In this document: positions 1 through 7,395 of the stretch, piece after piece
How positions within the stretch are numbered: the stretch's first letter is position 1
Layout of the letters: the number at the start of each line of letters is the position of its first letter
NCBI GenBank assembly: GCA_008375315.1
Contig: CP032507.1
Location: 682,001-746,000 of the forward strand
Direction of reading: 5' to 3'
Origin: Ectothiorhodospiraceae bacterium BW-2
GTDB taxonomy: Bacteria > Pseudomonadota > Gammaproteobacteria > Thiohalomonadales > Thiohalomonadaceae
Length of the DNA stretch: 64,000 nt
The notes under the pieces: model-generated
The model's database searches: none
The model's input: only the letters and a program-made list of their open reading frames with translations
What the model was told of the DNA's origin: nothing
Made by a program: the position numbers and the translations under genes

Positions 1-48
1 TGGCAGCGGCTCTCCGTCAGGGGAGTGGTGGCGCGAAGTAGAAAACAT
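1..48 (-). CDS. Possible 5' end of cheD (truncated by window edge)
   Basis: An ATG on the minus strand at 48, 17 bases after the cheR stop, opens a frame that stays open to the window edge (16 codons, starting MFSTSRHHSPDGEPLP). In many chemotaxis operons cheD follows cheR, and the basic, Pro-containing beginning resembles the start of CheD receptor deamidases. The fragment is too short for domain evidence, so the assignment rests mostly on gene order. A plus-strand frame is also open here. Confidence 0.3.
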   Translation of the reverse strand, partial: MFSTSRHHSPDGEPLP

Positions 49-65
49 CTCGACGATTATCGCCT

Positions 66-899
66 CTAATAGATTTTGGAGTGAATGGTCTGACCTAACA
101 GCTTAAAACGATCACTGACTCGGTGTAACGATTCGGAGTGACCTATCAGCAGATAGCCATCCTCAGCACACTGCTCGGCAAAGCGCTCAAACAGCCCCTT
201 TTGGGTCTCTTTGTTAAAATAGATCACTACGTTACGGCAGAAGATAATATCAAACGGCTCCTGAAACGGCCAATTTTGGAGCAGATTTAGCGGCATAAAG
301 TGGAGCGGCTGCTTCAGCGCCGCTTTCACCTTTACCTTAGTCTGATTGCTCCCTTTACCCTTTAAGAACCAGCGTTTAAGTCGGTCACGGGAGAGATCTT
401 TAACCCGATCCATCGTATAGATGCCCGCTCTGGCGGTATTGACCACATTGGTATCGAGATCGGTCGCCATAATCGAAATATCCCAGCCCGGTTTGTTATC
501 AAAGTATTCCAACACTGTCATCGCTAACGAGTAGGGCTCCTCCCCGGTTGAGCAGCCGGCAGACCAGAGACGCAGCTTGCGTGAACCGCTACGCGCCCGC
601 TCTAACTCGGGTAACGCTTGGGTACGCAGAAACTCGAAGTGGTGGTTCTCGCGAAAAAAGGAGGTGAGATTGGTCGTTAACGCATTGACAAAGTTGACCA
701 CTTCGGGGTTGTTAGCATCGTTCAGATGGACTAAATAGCTATCAAAATCGGCCATACGGGTCGCCCGCAGACGCCTGACCAGGCGGCCATAGACCATATC
801 ACGCTTCGCTTCGGTCAGGGCAATACCCGCATGGTCGGCGATAAAGTTTTTTATGATCTCAAAGTGGCGATCTGAAAACTCGAACTCTCGATGACTCAT
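66..899 (-). CDS. cheR: Chemotaxis protein methyltransferase CheR
   Basis: CheR methylates glutamate side chains of chemoreceptors using S-adenosylmethionine, setting adaptation in the cytoplasmic signalling array. The 277-residue length is normal. Residues about 1-90 form the helical N-terminal domain, with the conserved stretch ALTTNLTSFFRE at about 73-84. The SAM-binding motif SAGCSTGEEPYS lies at 113-124, and FCRNVVIYF near 220 is typical of the family. It lies 14 bp after the receptor gene, so the two are probably cotranscribed. That receptor ends in a WxxF tail, which is the kind of peptide CheR docks onto. The ATG start has no strong Shine-Dalgarno sequence, which suggests translational dependence on the upstream gene. 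Family assignment is firm. Confidence 0.96.
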   Translation of the reverse strand: MSHREFEFSDRHFEIIKNFIADHAGIALTEAKRDMVYGRLVRRLRATRMADFDSYLVHLNDANNPEVVNFVNALTTNLTSFFRENHHFEFLRTQALPELERARSGSRKLRLWSAGCSTGEEPYSLAMTVLEYFDNKPGWDISIMATDLDTNVVNTARAGIYTMDRVKDLSRDRLKRWFLKGKGSNQTKVKVKAALKQPLHFMPLNLLQNWPFQEPFDIIFCRNVVIYFNKETQKGLFERFAEQCAEDGYLLIGHSESLHRVSDRFKLLGQTIHSKIY

Positions 900-913
900 T
901 AGCGTTACTTAAT

Positions 914-2206
914 TTAAAACTCTTCCCACTCATCGTCATCCTCATGGCTAACATGCGAGGTCGCCGCCACCGGTTTTGGTTTAGCAGGAGGCTCCCCCTT
1001 TGCCGGCACTGGCGGGGCAGCTCGAGCGGCTGTCGTCGCTGGGCTGCTACGGGTAGCCGATGGCGCTGATACGGCAGGACGCGGACGCGATTGCGGCTTT
1101 GCCACCGCTCTGGTCTCACTGAGCGCTGTGTTTACACTCTCGCTTCGATGGGGCCGCCACTGCATTGAGTGGTTCAACTGTTCAAGCGCCCGTTCGGTCT
1201 CTGTTGCCGTCGAGACCATTGAGCTAGCAGCGCTATGGCTGCGCTGTAGCGTCCCCTCTATCTGGATGAGCGCCCGATTAATTTCCTCGATGCCTTGTGA
1301 CTGCTCTTGGCTAGCCGCCGAAATGTCAGAGACGATATCGGTCACCTTCTTCACGCTCACCACGATCTGCTGCAGCGTCTCCCCCGACTCATCGACTAGC
1401 GCCGAGCCGTGTTTTACCTTTTCGACACTATCTTCAATTAGCTTTTTGATCTCTTTGGCCGCCTCAGCGCTGCGCTGGGCCAGATTGCGCACCTCACCGG
1501 CTACCACGGCAAAACCGCGCCCCTGCTCGCCGGCACGAGCTGCCTCTACCGCCGCATTGAGTGCAAGTAGATTGGTCTGAAAGGCGATTTCGTCAATGAC
1601 GCCAATAATATCGGCGATTCGGTTACTCGACTGATTAATCTCACCCATCGCCCCCACCGCCCGACTCACAACACTGCCGCCGTTCTCCGCCTGCGATCGC
1701 GTCCCATTGACTAACTGATTCGCCTGCAGGGCGTTATCGGCCGTCTGCTTCACCGTACCGGTTAACTCCTCCACACTCTGTAGCGTCGTGGTAATGTGAT
1801 CGGTAGTCGAAACCAGAAGCTGCGCCACCTCGCCAGCTAAGTGGTTCATTGAGCCCACCGCACGCCCCACCGCGCCACCCGACTGCTCTAGTTCCCGCTG
1901 CAGAGCAGCAATACGCCCCTGTAGCTGCTGCACCGCTTGGTACACCTCCCCAAGCGCCCCGCGATAGGGGCTCTGCTGACTAGAGGCCTCGCCTGCCGCC
2001 GCCGCCGCTATCTGCCCAGCTAGCTGTCGTAGCTGATGATCGATCACTCGGGCGAGGCGATACCCCAGCCCTAGTACCGCTACTGTCAGTAGCGCCACCC
2101 CGACCATCGCCTGCGCGGCACTAAGATAGCTGACCAGCGCCACAGCCAGTAGCAGTAACACAGCCGATAGAACAGCAGTCAATAGCGTAGTTTTGTGTAG
2201 CGACAC
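914..2206 (-). CDS. Methyl-accepting chemotaxis protein with C-terminal CheR-docking-like tail
   Basis: A chemoreceptor of 430 residues with two closely spaced membrane helices (about 7-28 and 34-52) and almost no periplasmic part, so it probably senses through the membrane or cytoplasm rather than by a periplasmic ligand domain. The signalling hairpin tip is canonical ([20 protein letters not shown]). After the coiled coil comes a Pro/Ala-rich linker of about 60 residues, and the protein ends in acidic residues followed by EWEEF. That resembles the xWxxF pentapeptide used in enteric receptors to tether CheR and CheB. The start is GTG at 2206, with AAGGAGC just upstream. It sits between cheW and cheR in the operon. 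Confidence 0.94.
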   Translation of the reverse strand: MSLHKTTLLTAVLSAVLLLLAVALVSYLSAAQAMVGVALLTVAVLGLGYRLARVIDHQLRQLAGQIAAAAAGEASSQQSPYRGALGEVYQAVQQLQGRIAALQRELEQSGGAVGRAVGSMNHLAGEVAQLLVSTTDHITTTLQSVEELTGTVKQTADNALQANQLVNGTRSQAENGGSVVSRAVGAMGEINQSSNRIADIIGVIDEIAFQTNLLALNAAVEAARAGEQGRGFAVVAGEVRNLAQRSAEAAKEIKKLIEDSVEKVKHGSALVDESGETLQQIVVSVKKVTDIVSDISAASQEQSQGIEEINRALIQIEGTLQRSHSAASSMVSTATETERALEQLNHSMQWRPHRSESVNTALSETRAVAKPQSRPRPAVSAPSATRSSPATTAARAAPPVPAKGEPPAKPKPVAATSHVSHEDDDEWEEF

Positions 2207-2242
2207 CGCTTGCTCCTTAACAGTACCTAGTTAATGTTTAAA

Positions 2243-2779
2243 TCACGATTTAATGTTGTCGATAGCTCTGAGTTCGGCAATACTTAACAGCAGATCGATA
2301 TCTAGCAACATAATCATCTGCTCGTTGATGCTCACTAGACCGTGAATATATTCGGTACTAATCGGACCACCAAAGTCGGGGGTCGGCTTGATATCATCGG
2401 TCGCAACCGTTAAGACATCTGAGACCCCATCAACGACAATACCGAGCGTGCGAGGCTTCTCCCCCGACGCTACCGAGAGTACAATCACCACCGTCACAGG
2501 GGTATATTCGACACGCTGTAGCTGAAAGCGCATGCGTAGATCGATAATCGGGACAATGGTGCCGCGCAGGTTGAGCACCCCACGCAGATAGTCGGGGGTG
2601 TTAGGAATATGGGTCACCGGACTCCACCCCTTGATCTCCTGTACCCGCAGAATATCGACCGCGTAGCTCTCCTCCCCTAAGGTGAAGGTCAGAAACTGCT
2701 GATTATCGCCACGTTGCCGTAGCTGCTCTAGGCTACTATCGATTCCGGCCACTATCGGTTGTGTTGTCATATTGCTCAT
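2243..2779 (-). CDS. cheW: Chemotaxis coupling protein CheW
   Basis: CheW bridges chemoreceptors and the kinase CheA in the membrane-associated array. The 178-residue protein is one CheW SH3-like fold: FLTFTLGEESYAVDILRVQEI begins the first subdomain, and LRGVLNLRGTIVPIIDLR is the family hallmark around residues 64-82. Two in-frame ATGs occur, at 2779 and 2770. The purine-rich AGGA is almost touching the first but well spaced for the second, so the true start may be the second (MTTQPIVAG). It lies between cheA and the receptor gene on the same strand. Confidence 0.95.
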   Translation of the reverse strand: MSNMTTQPIVAGIDSSLEQLRQRGDNQQFLTFTLGEESYAVDILRVQEIKGWSPVTHIPNTPDYLRGVLNLRGTIVPIIDLRMRFQLQRVEYTPVTVVIVLSVASGEKPRTLGIVVDGVSDVLTVATDDIKPTPDFGGPISTEYIHGLVSINEQMIMLLDIDLLLSIAELRAIDNIKS

Positions 2780-2821
2780 CCTGCTCTGCTGTTTACTGCT
2801 TGCTAATCAATGGTAGAAAAC

Positions 2822-4900
2822 CTAGAAGGCGGCGGCTAGCCGCTCTGCCGGTTTCGCCGAACGCACTCTGTTATGGCGATTTGACATCCGAATCAGGCTA
2901 GGAATATCGAGAATGAGCGCCACCGAGCCATCGCCCAGAATCGTCGCCCCCGAGATACCCTCAATACGCTGATAGTTCGACTCTAGCGATTTAATCACCA
3001 CCTGCTGCTGCCCTTGTAGATCATCGACAAAGAGTCCGATGACCTTCCCCTCCCCCTCAACGACAACCAGTAACCCCTCCTCTAGGCTCTTCGCCTGCGT
3101 CTCAATGCCAAACAGCTCGCCGAGACGAATAATCGGCAGATAGGCACCGCGCAGCACAAAAGTCTCCCCTTGGCCAACCATCTTGTTAACCATCCCCGGT
3201 TTAATCTGAAGCGATTCGACAATCGATACGAGAGGGACGATATAGGTCTCCTCCCCGACCGATACCGTCTGGCCATCGAGAATCGCTAGAGTCAACGGCA
3301 GCCGTACCGTCATGGTGGAGCCTCTGCCCCACTCAGAGGTTATATCGACCGTACCACCTAGTTTTTGGATATTGCGCCGCACGACATCCATCCCGACACC
3401 ACGGCCAGAGACATCACTCACCTGATCAGCCGTTGAGAAGCCGGGCTGAAAGATGAGGGCGTAGATCTGATCCTGCGGTAGCTGGGTATCGGGGGCGATC
3501 ACCCCGCGCTCTAACGCCTTTTGGTAGATCTTATCGGCATTGAGCCCGCGGCCATCATCTTTCACCTCAATGACGATATTGCCACCACGATGAAAGGCGT
3601 TAAGATAGACATGACCGGTCGCCGGCTTTCCGGCTGCCGTCCGCTCTGTGGCCGACTCAATACCGTGATCGACACTGTTTCGCACTAGATGGACTAGAGG
3701 GTCGGTAATATTTTCGATGAGGGTCTTATCGAGCTCAGTCCCCTCTCCCGACATCACTAGCTCAATATCTTTACCAAGCTGCTGGCTTAAATCGCGCACC
3801 ATGCGTGGAAAGCGGTTAAAGACGAAGCTAATCGGCATCATCCGCATCCGCATAACATCATCCTGTAGCTCGCGGGTATTCTGCTCTAGCTGCGCTAGCC
3901 CATCACGCAGCTTCTGAATCTGGTTCATGTCGAAATTTTCGCCCAAGGTGCTTAACATCGACTGGGTAATCACCAGCTCGCCGACTAGGTTAATCACCGC
4001 ATCCACCTTCTCTATGCTGACCCGAATTGAGCTACTATCCCCTCCACCTTTGCGAGCAACAGCGCTAGAGTTTGTCTCGGCAGAGGGAGAGGCGGGAGTT
4101 GGTATTGGTGTTGGTGTTGGTGTTGGTGTTGGTATTGGTATTGGTATTGGTGTTGGATCCGGCTCGTCGAGACTACTCACCTCTCTTAACGGCGCGATGG
4201 TGAGCTCACAATCATCTTCCACCCAGACAAAAATGTCGTCCAGATCGCTCTTCTCGATCTGCCCCTCCAGCTCGATCGTCCAGCCTAGGTAGCTCTCTTC
4301 AGGGTTAAGTTCATCAAAATCGGGCAGTTTATCGTAGTGGACCACAAGTCGTGGCTCACCAAAATCGTGCAGCTCACGCAAAATCCGCACCGGATCGTTA
4401 CCGGTATGGTAGAGATGGGTGTGGGGGGTGAAATCGATCACCCACCCACTCAAATCCGACTCACTCGCTTCACTCGCTACAGCCACTGCGCTAGCGCTCA
4501 TCGCCTCAGCGCCACCGTCAAGCATCTGCTGTAGCTGCTGCTGCATCGCCGCGACCCGCCCTTGGTCAATCGCCTCCCCACTCTGATTCCCTTCGAGCAT
4601 CTCCCGCAGAATATCTACCGATTTTAGCAGCAGATCAACTAGCGTTTGACTCACATCACGGGTACCGTCACGCAGCTCATCGAGCAGCGTCTCCATTAGA
4701 TGGGTAAACGATGAGACATCGCTAAGCCCAAAGGTGGCGCTCCCCCCCTTAATCGAGTGGGCCGCACGAAAGATCGAGTTAATTAGCTCATTATCCGCCG
4801 CCCCTACATTCAGATCGAGCAGACCACTCTCCATCACCTCCAGCCCCTCAAAGCTCTCTTCATAGAAGGTCTGCAGGAACTGCGACATATCGAAGCTCAT
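2822..4900 (-). CDS. cheA: Chemotaxis histidine kinase CheA
   Basis: CheA autophosphorylates on its Hpt histidine and passes phosphate to CheY. In the 692-residue protein the Hpt domain is N-terminal with the phospho-site in RAAHSIKGGSATFG (His48). A linker follows that contains a DUF-like segment and a low-complexity Pro/Ile/Thr run at about 250-268. Then come the dimerisation helices (about 290-350), the ATPase domain (HLVRNSVDHGIE N-box, DDGRGL, GRGVGMDV G-boxes) and the C-terminal CheW-like domain. There is one Hpt only, so this is a classical CheA and not a ChpA-type kinase. The operon order is cheY-cheA-cheW-mcp-cheR. Confidence 0.96.
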   Translation of the reverse strand: MSFDMSQFLQTFYEESFEGLEVMESGLLDLNVGAADNELINSIFRAAHSIKGGSATFGLSDVSSFTHLMETLLDELRDGTRDVSQTLVDLLLKSVDILREMLEGNQSGEAIDQGRVAAMQQQLQQMLDGGAEAMSASAVAVASEASESDLSGWVIDFTPHTHLYHTGNDPVRILRELHDFGEPRLVVHYDKLPDFDELNPEESYLGWTIELEGQIEKSDLDDIFVWVEDDCELTIAPLREVSSLDEPDPTPIPIPIPTPTPTPTPIPTPASPSAETNSSAVARKGGGDSSSIRVSIEKVDAVINLVGELVITQSMLSTLGENFDMNQIQKLRDGLAQLEQNTRELQDDVMRMRMMPISFVFNRFPRMVRDLSQQLGKDIELVMSGEGTELDKTLIENITDPLVHLVRNSVDHGIESATERTAAGKPATGHVYLNAFHRGGNIVIEVKDDGRGLNADKIYQKALERGVIAPDTQLPQDQIYALIFQPGFSTADQVSDVSGRGVGMDVVRRNIQKLGGTVDITSEWGRGSTMTVRLPLTLAILDGQTVSVGEETYIVPLVSIVESLQIKPGMVNKMVGQGETFVLRGAYLPIIRLGELFGIETQAKSLEEGLLVVVEGEGKVIGLFVDDLQGQQQVVIKSLESNYQRIEGISGATILGDGSVALILDIPSLIRMSNRHNRVRSAKPAERLAAAF
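4099..4158 (-). repeat. Hexanucleotide-type simple repeat in the cheA linker
   Basis: About nine consecutive 6-bp units of the form ggtgtt/ggtatt (plus strand) encode alternating Pro-Thr and Pro-Ile dipeptides between the CheA Hpt region and its dimerisation domain. Unit loss or gain would keep the reading frame and only change linker length, so it looks like a tolerated slippage tract in a flexible linker. Confidence 0.85.
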
Positions 4901-4934
4901 GACGCTCTCCCCAATGGTTTCAGTTTAAGCAGCG

Positions 4935-5297
4935 TTACCCAAGCACCTTGGTTATCGTCTTCAGTAACTGCTCTGGGTTAAACGGTTTAACGATCCAGCC
5001 GGTCGCGCCGGCCTGCTTCCCCTCAGCCTTTTTGTTACCCGCCGACTCGGTCGTTAGCATTAAGATGGGCGTAAATTTATAGTCGGGCAGGGTGCGAAGA
5101 TTCTTGACGAGGGTAATGCCATCCATCACCGGCATATTGACATCACTTAACACCAGATCAAATTTACCCTGCTTGGCCTTATCAAGCGCCTGCTGACCAT
5201 CGTTTGCCTCCACAACACTGTGTCCAGCCCCCTTAAGGGTAAACGAGACCATCTGGCGCATAGAGGCCGAATCGTCCACCGCAAGAATCGTTGCCAT
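4935..5297 (-). CDS. cheY: Chemotaxis response regulator CheY
   Basis: A stand-alone receiver domain of 120 residues with the acidic pair at Asp8/Asp9, the phospho-acceptor Asp52 in VLSDVNMPVMDG, the switch Thr in LTTES and the conserved Lys in IVKPFNP. Phosphorylated by CheA, it would control the flagellar motor or another motility output. It is the first gene of the che operon. AAGGAG lies 7 bases before the ATG. The promoter must lie within the short region upstream, next to the palindromic element at 5350-5441. Confidence 0.95.
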   Translation of the reverse strand: MATILAVDDSASMRQMVSFTLKGAGHSVVEANDGQQALDKAKQGKFDLVLSDVNMPVMDGITLVKNLRTLPDYKFTPILMLTTESAGNKKAEGKQAGATGWIVKPFNPEQLLKTITKVLG

Positions 5298-5635
5298 AAG
5301 CTTCTCCTTGGAGAGTCAAAAAATTATCGTGTTCTTTAAAACTTTGAGTGTAACCGTTCACTCTCCCCGCTAAATTTTACCCCTCACCCCAACCCTCTCC
5401 CGCCGGGAGAGGGAGATTAAGGAGGGAGAGTGAACGGTTACCTTTGAGTTTAACAGGATTACCATCAGAGAGAAAACGCTAAATGCCCCTCTATACCGTT
5501 TCGAGGAGAGCAAGTATAACCGAAGCGTTCGGGTAACGGAATTGAGAGATAATTTTTGTCCTCTAGCGCCCTTTTCGGTTACACTTCCTCCATCCTGTTC
5601 CCGTTAGACCTGTTCACCGGAGTTAGTTCTAATCG
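5298..5635. other. Divergent intergenic region between cheY and parA
   Basis: This 338-bp gap holds the MITE-like palindrome (5350-5441) and its flanking 8-bp duplication. The remainder, 5450-5635, contains no open frame of note. It must hold the promoters for the che operon and for parA-STAS. I could not assign convincing -35/-10 pairs: a GATAAT-like box occurs on the minus strand just upstream of cheY, but without a good -35. Confidence 0.7.
5350..5441. mobile_element. MITE-like palindromic element with 18-bp perfect terminal inverted repeats
   Basis: The left arm GTAACCGTTCACTCTCCC (5350-5367) is the exact reverse complement of 5424-5441. The element is flanked on both sides by the same 8 bases, CTTTGAGT (5342-5349 and 5442-5449), as expected for a target-site duplication. 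Inside is a second palindrome, CCCTCTCCCGCCGGGAGAGGG (5393-5413), preceded by a C-rich stretch like those in common gammaproteobacterial palindromic repeats. It encodes nothing, so it would depend on a transposase elsewhere. As RNA it would fold into a long hairpin. Its position between divergent promoters could affect either operon. Confidence 0.75.
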
Positions 5636-6394
5636 ATGCGTACCCTTGCTGTGATGAACCATAAGGGTGGAGTTGGCAAAACCACCACCACCCTCAATCT
5701 CAGCCATGCCCTCATGGCGATGGGGCATCGAGTCTTGATGTTAGATATGGATCCGCAGGGCCACCTCACCATTAGCAGCGGCTTTGCGAGTAACCGCGAT
5801 CCCGGGCTAGATGGGCTACTGACACAGCAGCAGACGGTCGCCTCGATCATTAAACCCCTGCGAGATAACCTCGCTTTGCTGCCTGCCGGCCCTAAACTGG
5901 CTGAGTATGAGCAGCAGTCGGGCTCGGCGGCACTCGCCTACCGCCTCCGTAACGCCCTTAACGACACCGAGGGCTACGACTTTGTCCTCATCGACTGCCC
6001 CCCCTCCTCTGGGCTCTTGGTGATTAACGCCATGTTAGCTAGCAGTGAGGTGCTCGTACCGGTTACTGGAGACTATCTCGCCCTGCTCGGTCTCTCCCGT
6101 CTCATCGGCATCTTCCGCCATATCGAAAAGAGCCTTAACCACCATCTGCCGCTCTGGTTTGTGATGACCCGCTACCAAGGCAGGCGCAAACTAACTCGCG
6201 GCATTCGGCAAAAACTGCTGCAATACTTTCCCGGCAGAGTGCTAGCTACCCCGATTCGGGAGTCGGTTGAGCTGGCAGAGAGCCCCGGTTTTCACCAAAG
6301 TATCTTCGACTATCGTCCCAACAGTTATGGCGCTAGCGACTATAGCGATTTAGCCACCGATCTAGTTAACAAGAGAGTCATGAATCATGAGTAG
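5636..6394 (+). CDS. ParA/MinD-family ATPase beside the chemotaxis operon
   Basis: A 252-residue P-loop ATPase of the ParA type. The deviant Walker A motif NHKGGVGKTTTT is at residues 8-19 with the signature first lysine. Switch I/Walker A' follows as LMLDMDPQGH and Walker B as VLIDCPPSSG. It lacks an N-terminal DNA-binding domain and has no ParB next to it, so it is an orphan ParA rather than a chromosome partitioning pair. ParA homologues beside che genes position chemotaxis arrays in some gammaproteobacteria; that role here is inferred from the divergent cheY neighbour. The gene overlaps the following STAS gene by 8 bp. Confidence 0.9.
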   Translation: MRTLAVMNHKGGVGKTTTTLNLSHALMAMGHRVLMLDMDPQGHLTISSGFASNRDPGLDGLLTQQQTVASIIKPLRDNLALLPAGPKLAEYEQQSGSAALAYRLRNALNDTEGYDFVLIDCPPSSGLLVINAMLASSEVLVPVTGDYLALLGLSRLIGIFRHIEKSLNHHLPLWFVMTRYQGRRKLTRGIRQKLLQYFPGRVLATPIRESVELAESPGFHQSIFDYRPNSYGASDYSDLATDLVNKRVMNHE

Positions 6395-6773
6395 TAACGA
6401 GATGGATGATATCGGTTTCGATCCCCTCGCGTGGATGAACCAACCAGAGAGCAGCCCGCCCCCTCCCCCCCCCGCGGCCGCTCCTGTAACCACGAGCGCG
6501 ACCACGGTCGGTGAACTAATACTCGACCCCCGACTCGATGTGGCCTCAGCGGCGCTGCTAAAGACGCAGCTCACTGAGCAGCTAGCCGGTGCTAACTCGA
6601 TAACGCTTAATGGTGCCGCGGTCGAACGGGTCGATGGGGCAGCGCTACAGCTACTACTCGCCTTTTGGCTTAAAGCAGAGCGGCTCAACATTGAAGTGAG
6701 CTGGAAAGAGCCCTCCTCTGCTCTCATCCACGCGGCTGAACAGATCGGCCTATCGAGTCGGCTAGCGCTCTAG
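6387..6773 (+). CDS. STAS-domain protein coupled to ParA
   Basis: A 128-residue protein whose C-terminal 90 residues look like a STAS fold (anti-sigma-antagonist type): ILDPRLDVASAALLKTQL, then a VDGAALQLLLAF segment where such proteins carry the conserved loop. The usual phosphorylatable Ser/Thr of the DxSG loop is not obvious (ERVDGAALQ), so regulation by phosphorylation is doubtful. The first 35 residues hold an acidic-hydrophobic motif FDPLAWM followed by a Pro/Ala-rich linker, resembling a docking peptide on a flexible tether. Its start overlaps the end of parA, implying coupled translation. A partner role with ParA or the che array is inference. Confidence 0.7.
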   Translation: MSSNEMDDIGFDPLAWMNQPESSPPPPPPAAAPVTTSATTVGELILDPRLDVASAALLKTQLTEQLAGANSITLNGAAVERVDGAALQLLLAFWLKAERLNIEVSWKEPSSALIHAAEQIGLSSRLAL

Positions 6774-6869
6774 CGGCGCTGACAATTGAATTTAGACCGT
6801 AGCGCCAGCATGGTAGGGAGTCTATCCCTTTTGACTCAACTTAATGACTATTTTTAGGAGCCCATAACT

Positions 6870-7301
6870 ATGTCAGCCGCAGATGAGATGACCCTTCGTA
6901 GCGGAGTTAACGCCTTCGAATCAAAACAGTTTGCCACCGCCATGCAACTACTCTCCCCGCTAGCGGAACAGGGTAACGCCGAAGCGCAGTACCGCGTCGC
7001 CATCATGCACCAAAACGGCCTTATCGGCAGTGCCGATCTACAACGGGCAGCCACAATGATGCAAAGGGCGGCCGATCAGAACCACCCTCTCGCACAACAC
7101 GGTATCGGCTTTATGTACATGGAAGGCGAAGGGGTAAGGCAAGATATAACCCAAGCGATTGAGTGGTTTGAAAAGGCGGCCACACAAGGATTAACCGGCT
7201 CACTCACCACCTTAGGGATGATCTACCAAGAGGGCAAAGGGGTGCCCATCGATGAGGCGAAGGCGAAAGCCTACTATCAACAAGCCGGTTTTGAGATGTA
7301 A
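6870..7301 (+). CDS. Sel1-repeat (SLR) protein
   Basis: A 143-residue protein made of about three to four Sel1-like TPR repeats: GNAEAQYRVAIMHQNG, HPLAQHGIGFMYMEGEGV and GSLTTLGMIYQEGKGV match the A..LG..Y..G.GV pattern. No signal peptide is visible, so it is probably cytoplasmic. Such proteins act as protein-binding scaffolds. It is preceded by TTAGGAG and followed 94 bp later by pilB on the same strand, so a link to pilus or chemotaxis function is possible but unproven. Confidence 0.85.
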   Translation: MSAADEMTLRSGVNAFESKQFATAMQLLSPLAEQGNAEAQYRVAIMHQNGLIGSADLQRAATMMQRAADQNHPLAQHGIGFMYMEGEGVRQDITQAIEWFEKAATQGLTGSLTTLGMIYQEGKGVPIDEAKAKAYYQQAGFEM

Positions 7302-7395
7302 TTCTCTCCCGAGACTAGATTATTGCGCCATAACGGTGTATTTTCGCAGCCATAGCCAACAGATTCTGCTGCTGATATGAGGAACGCTAAGCGCA

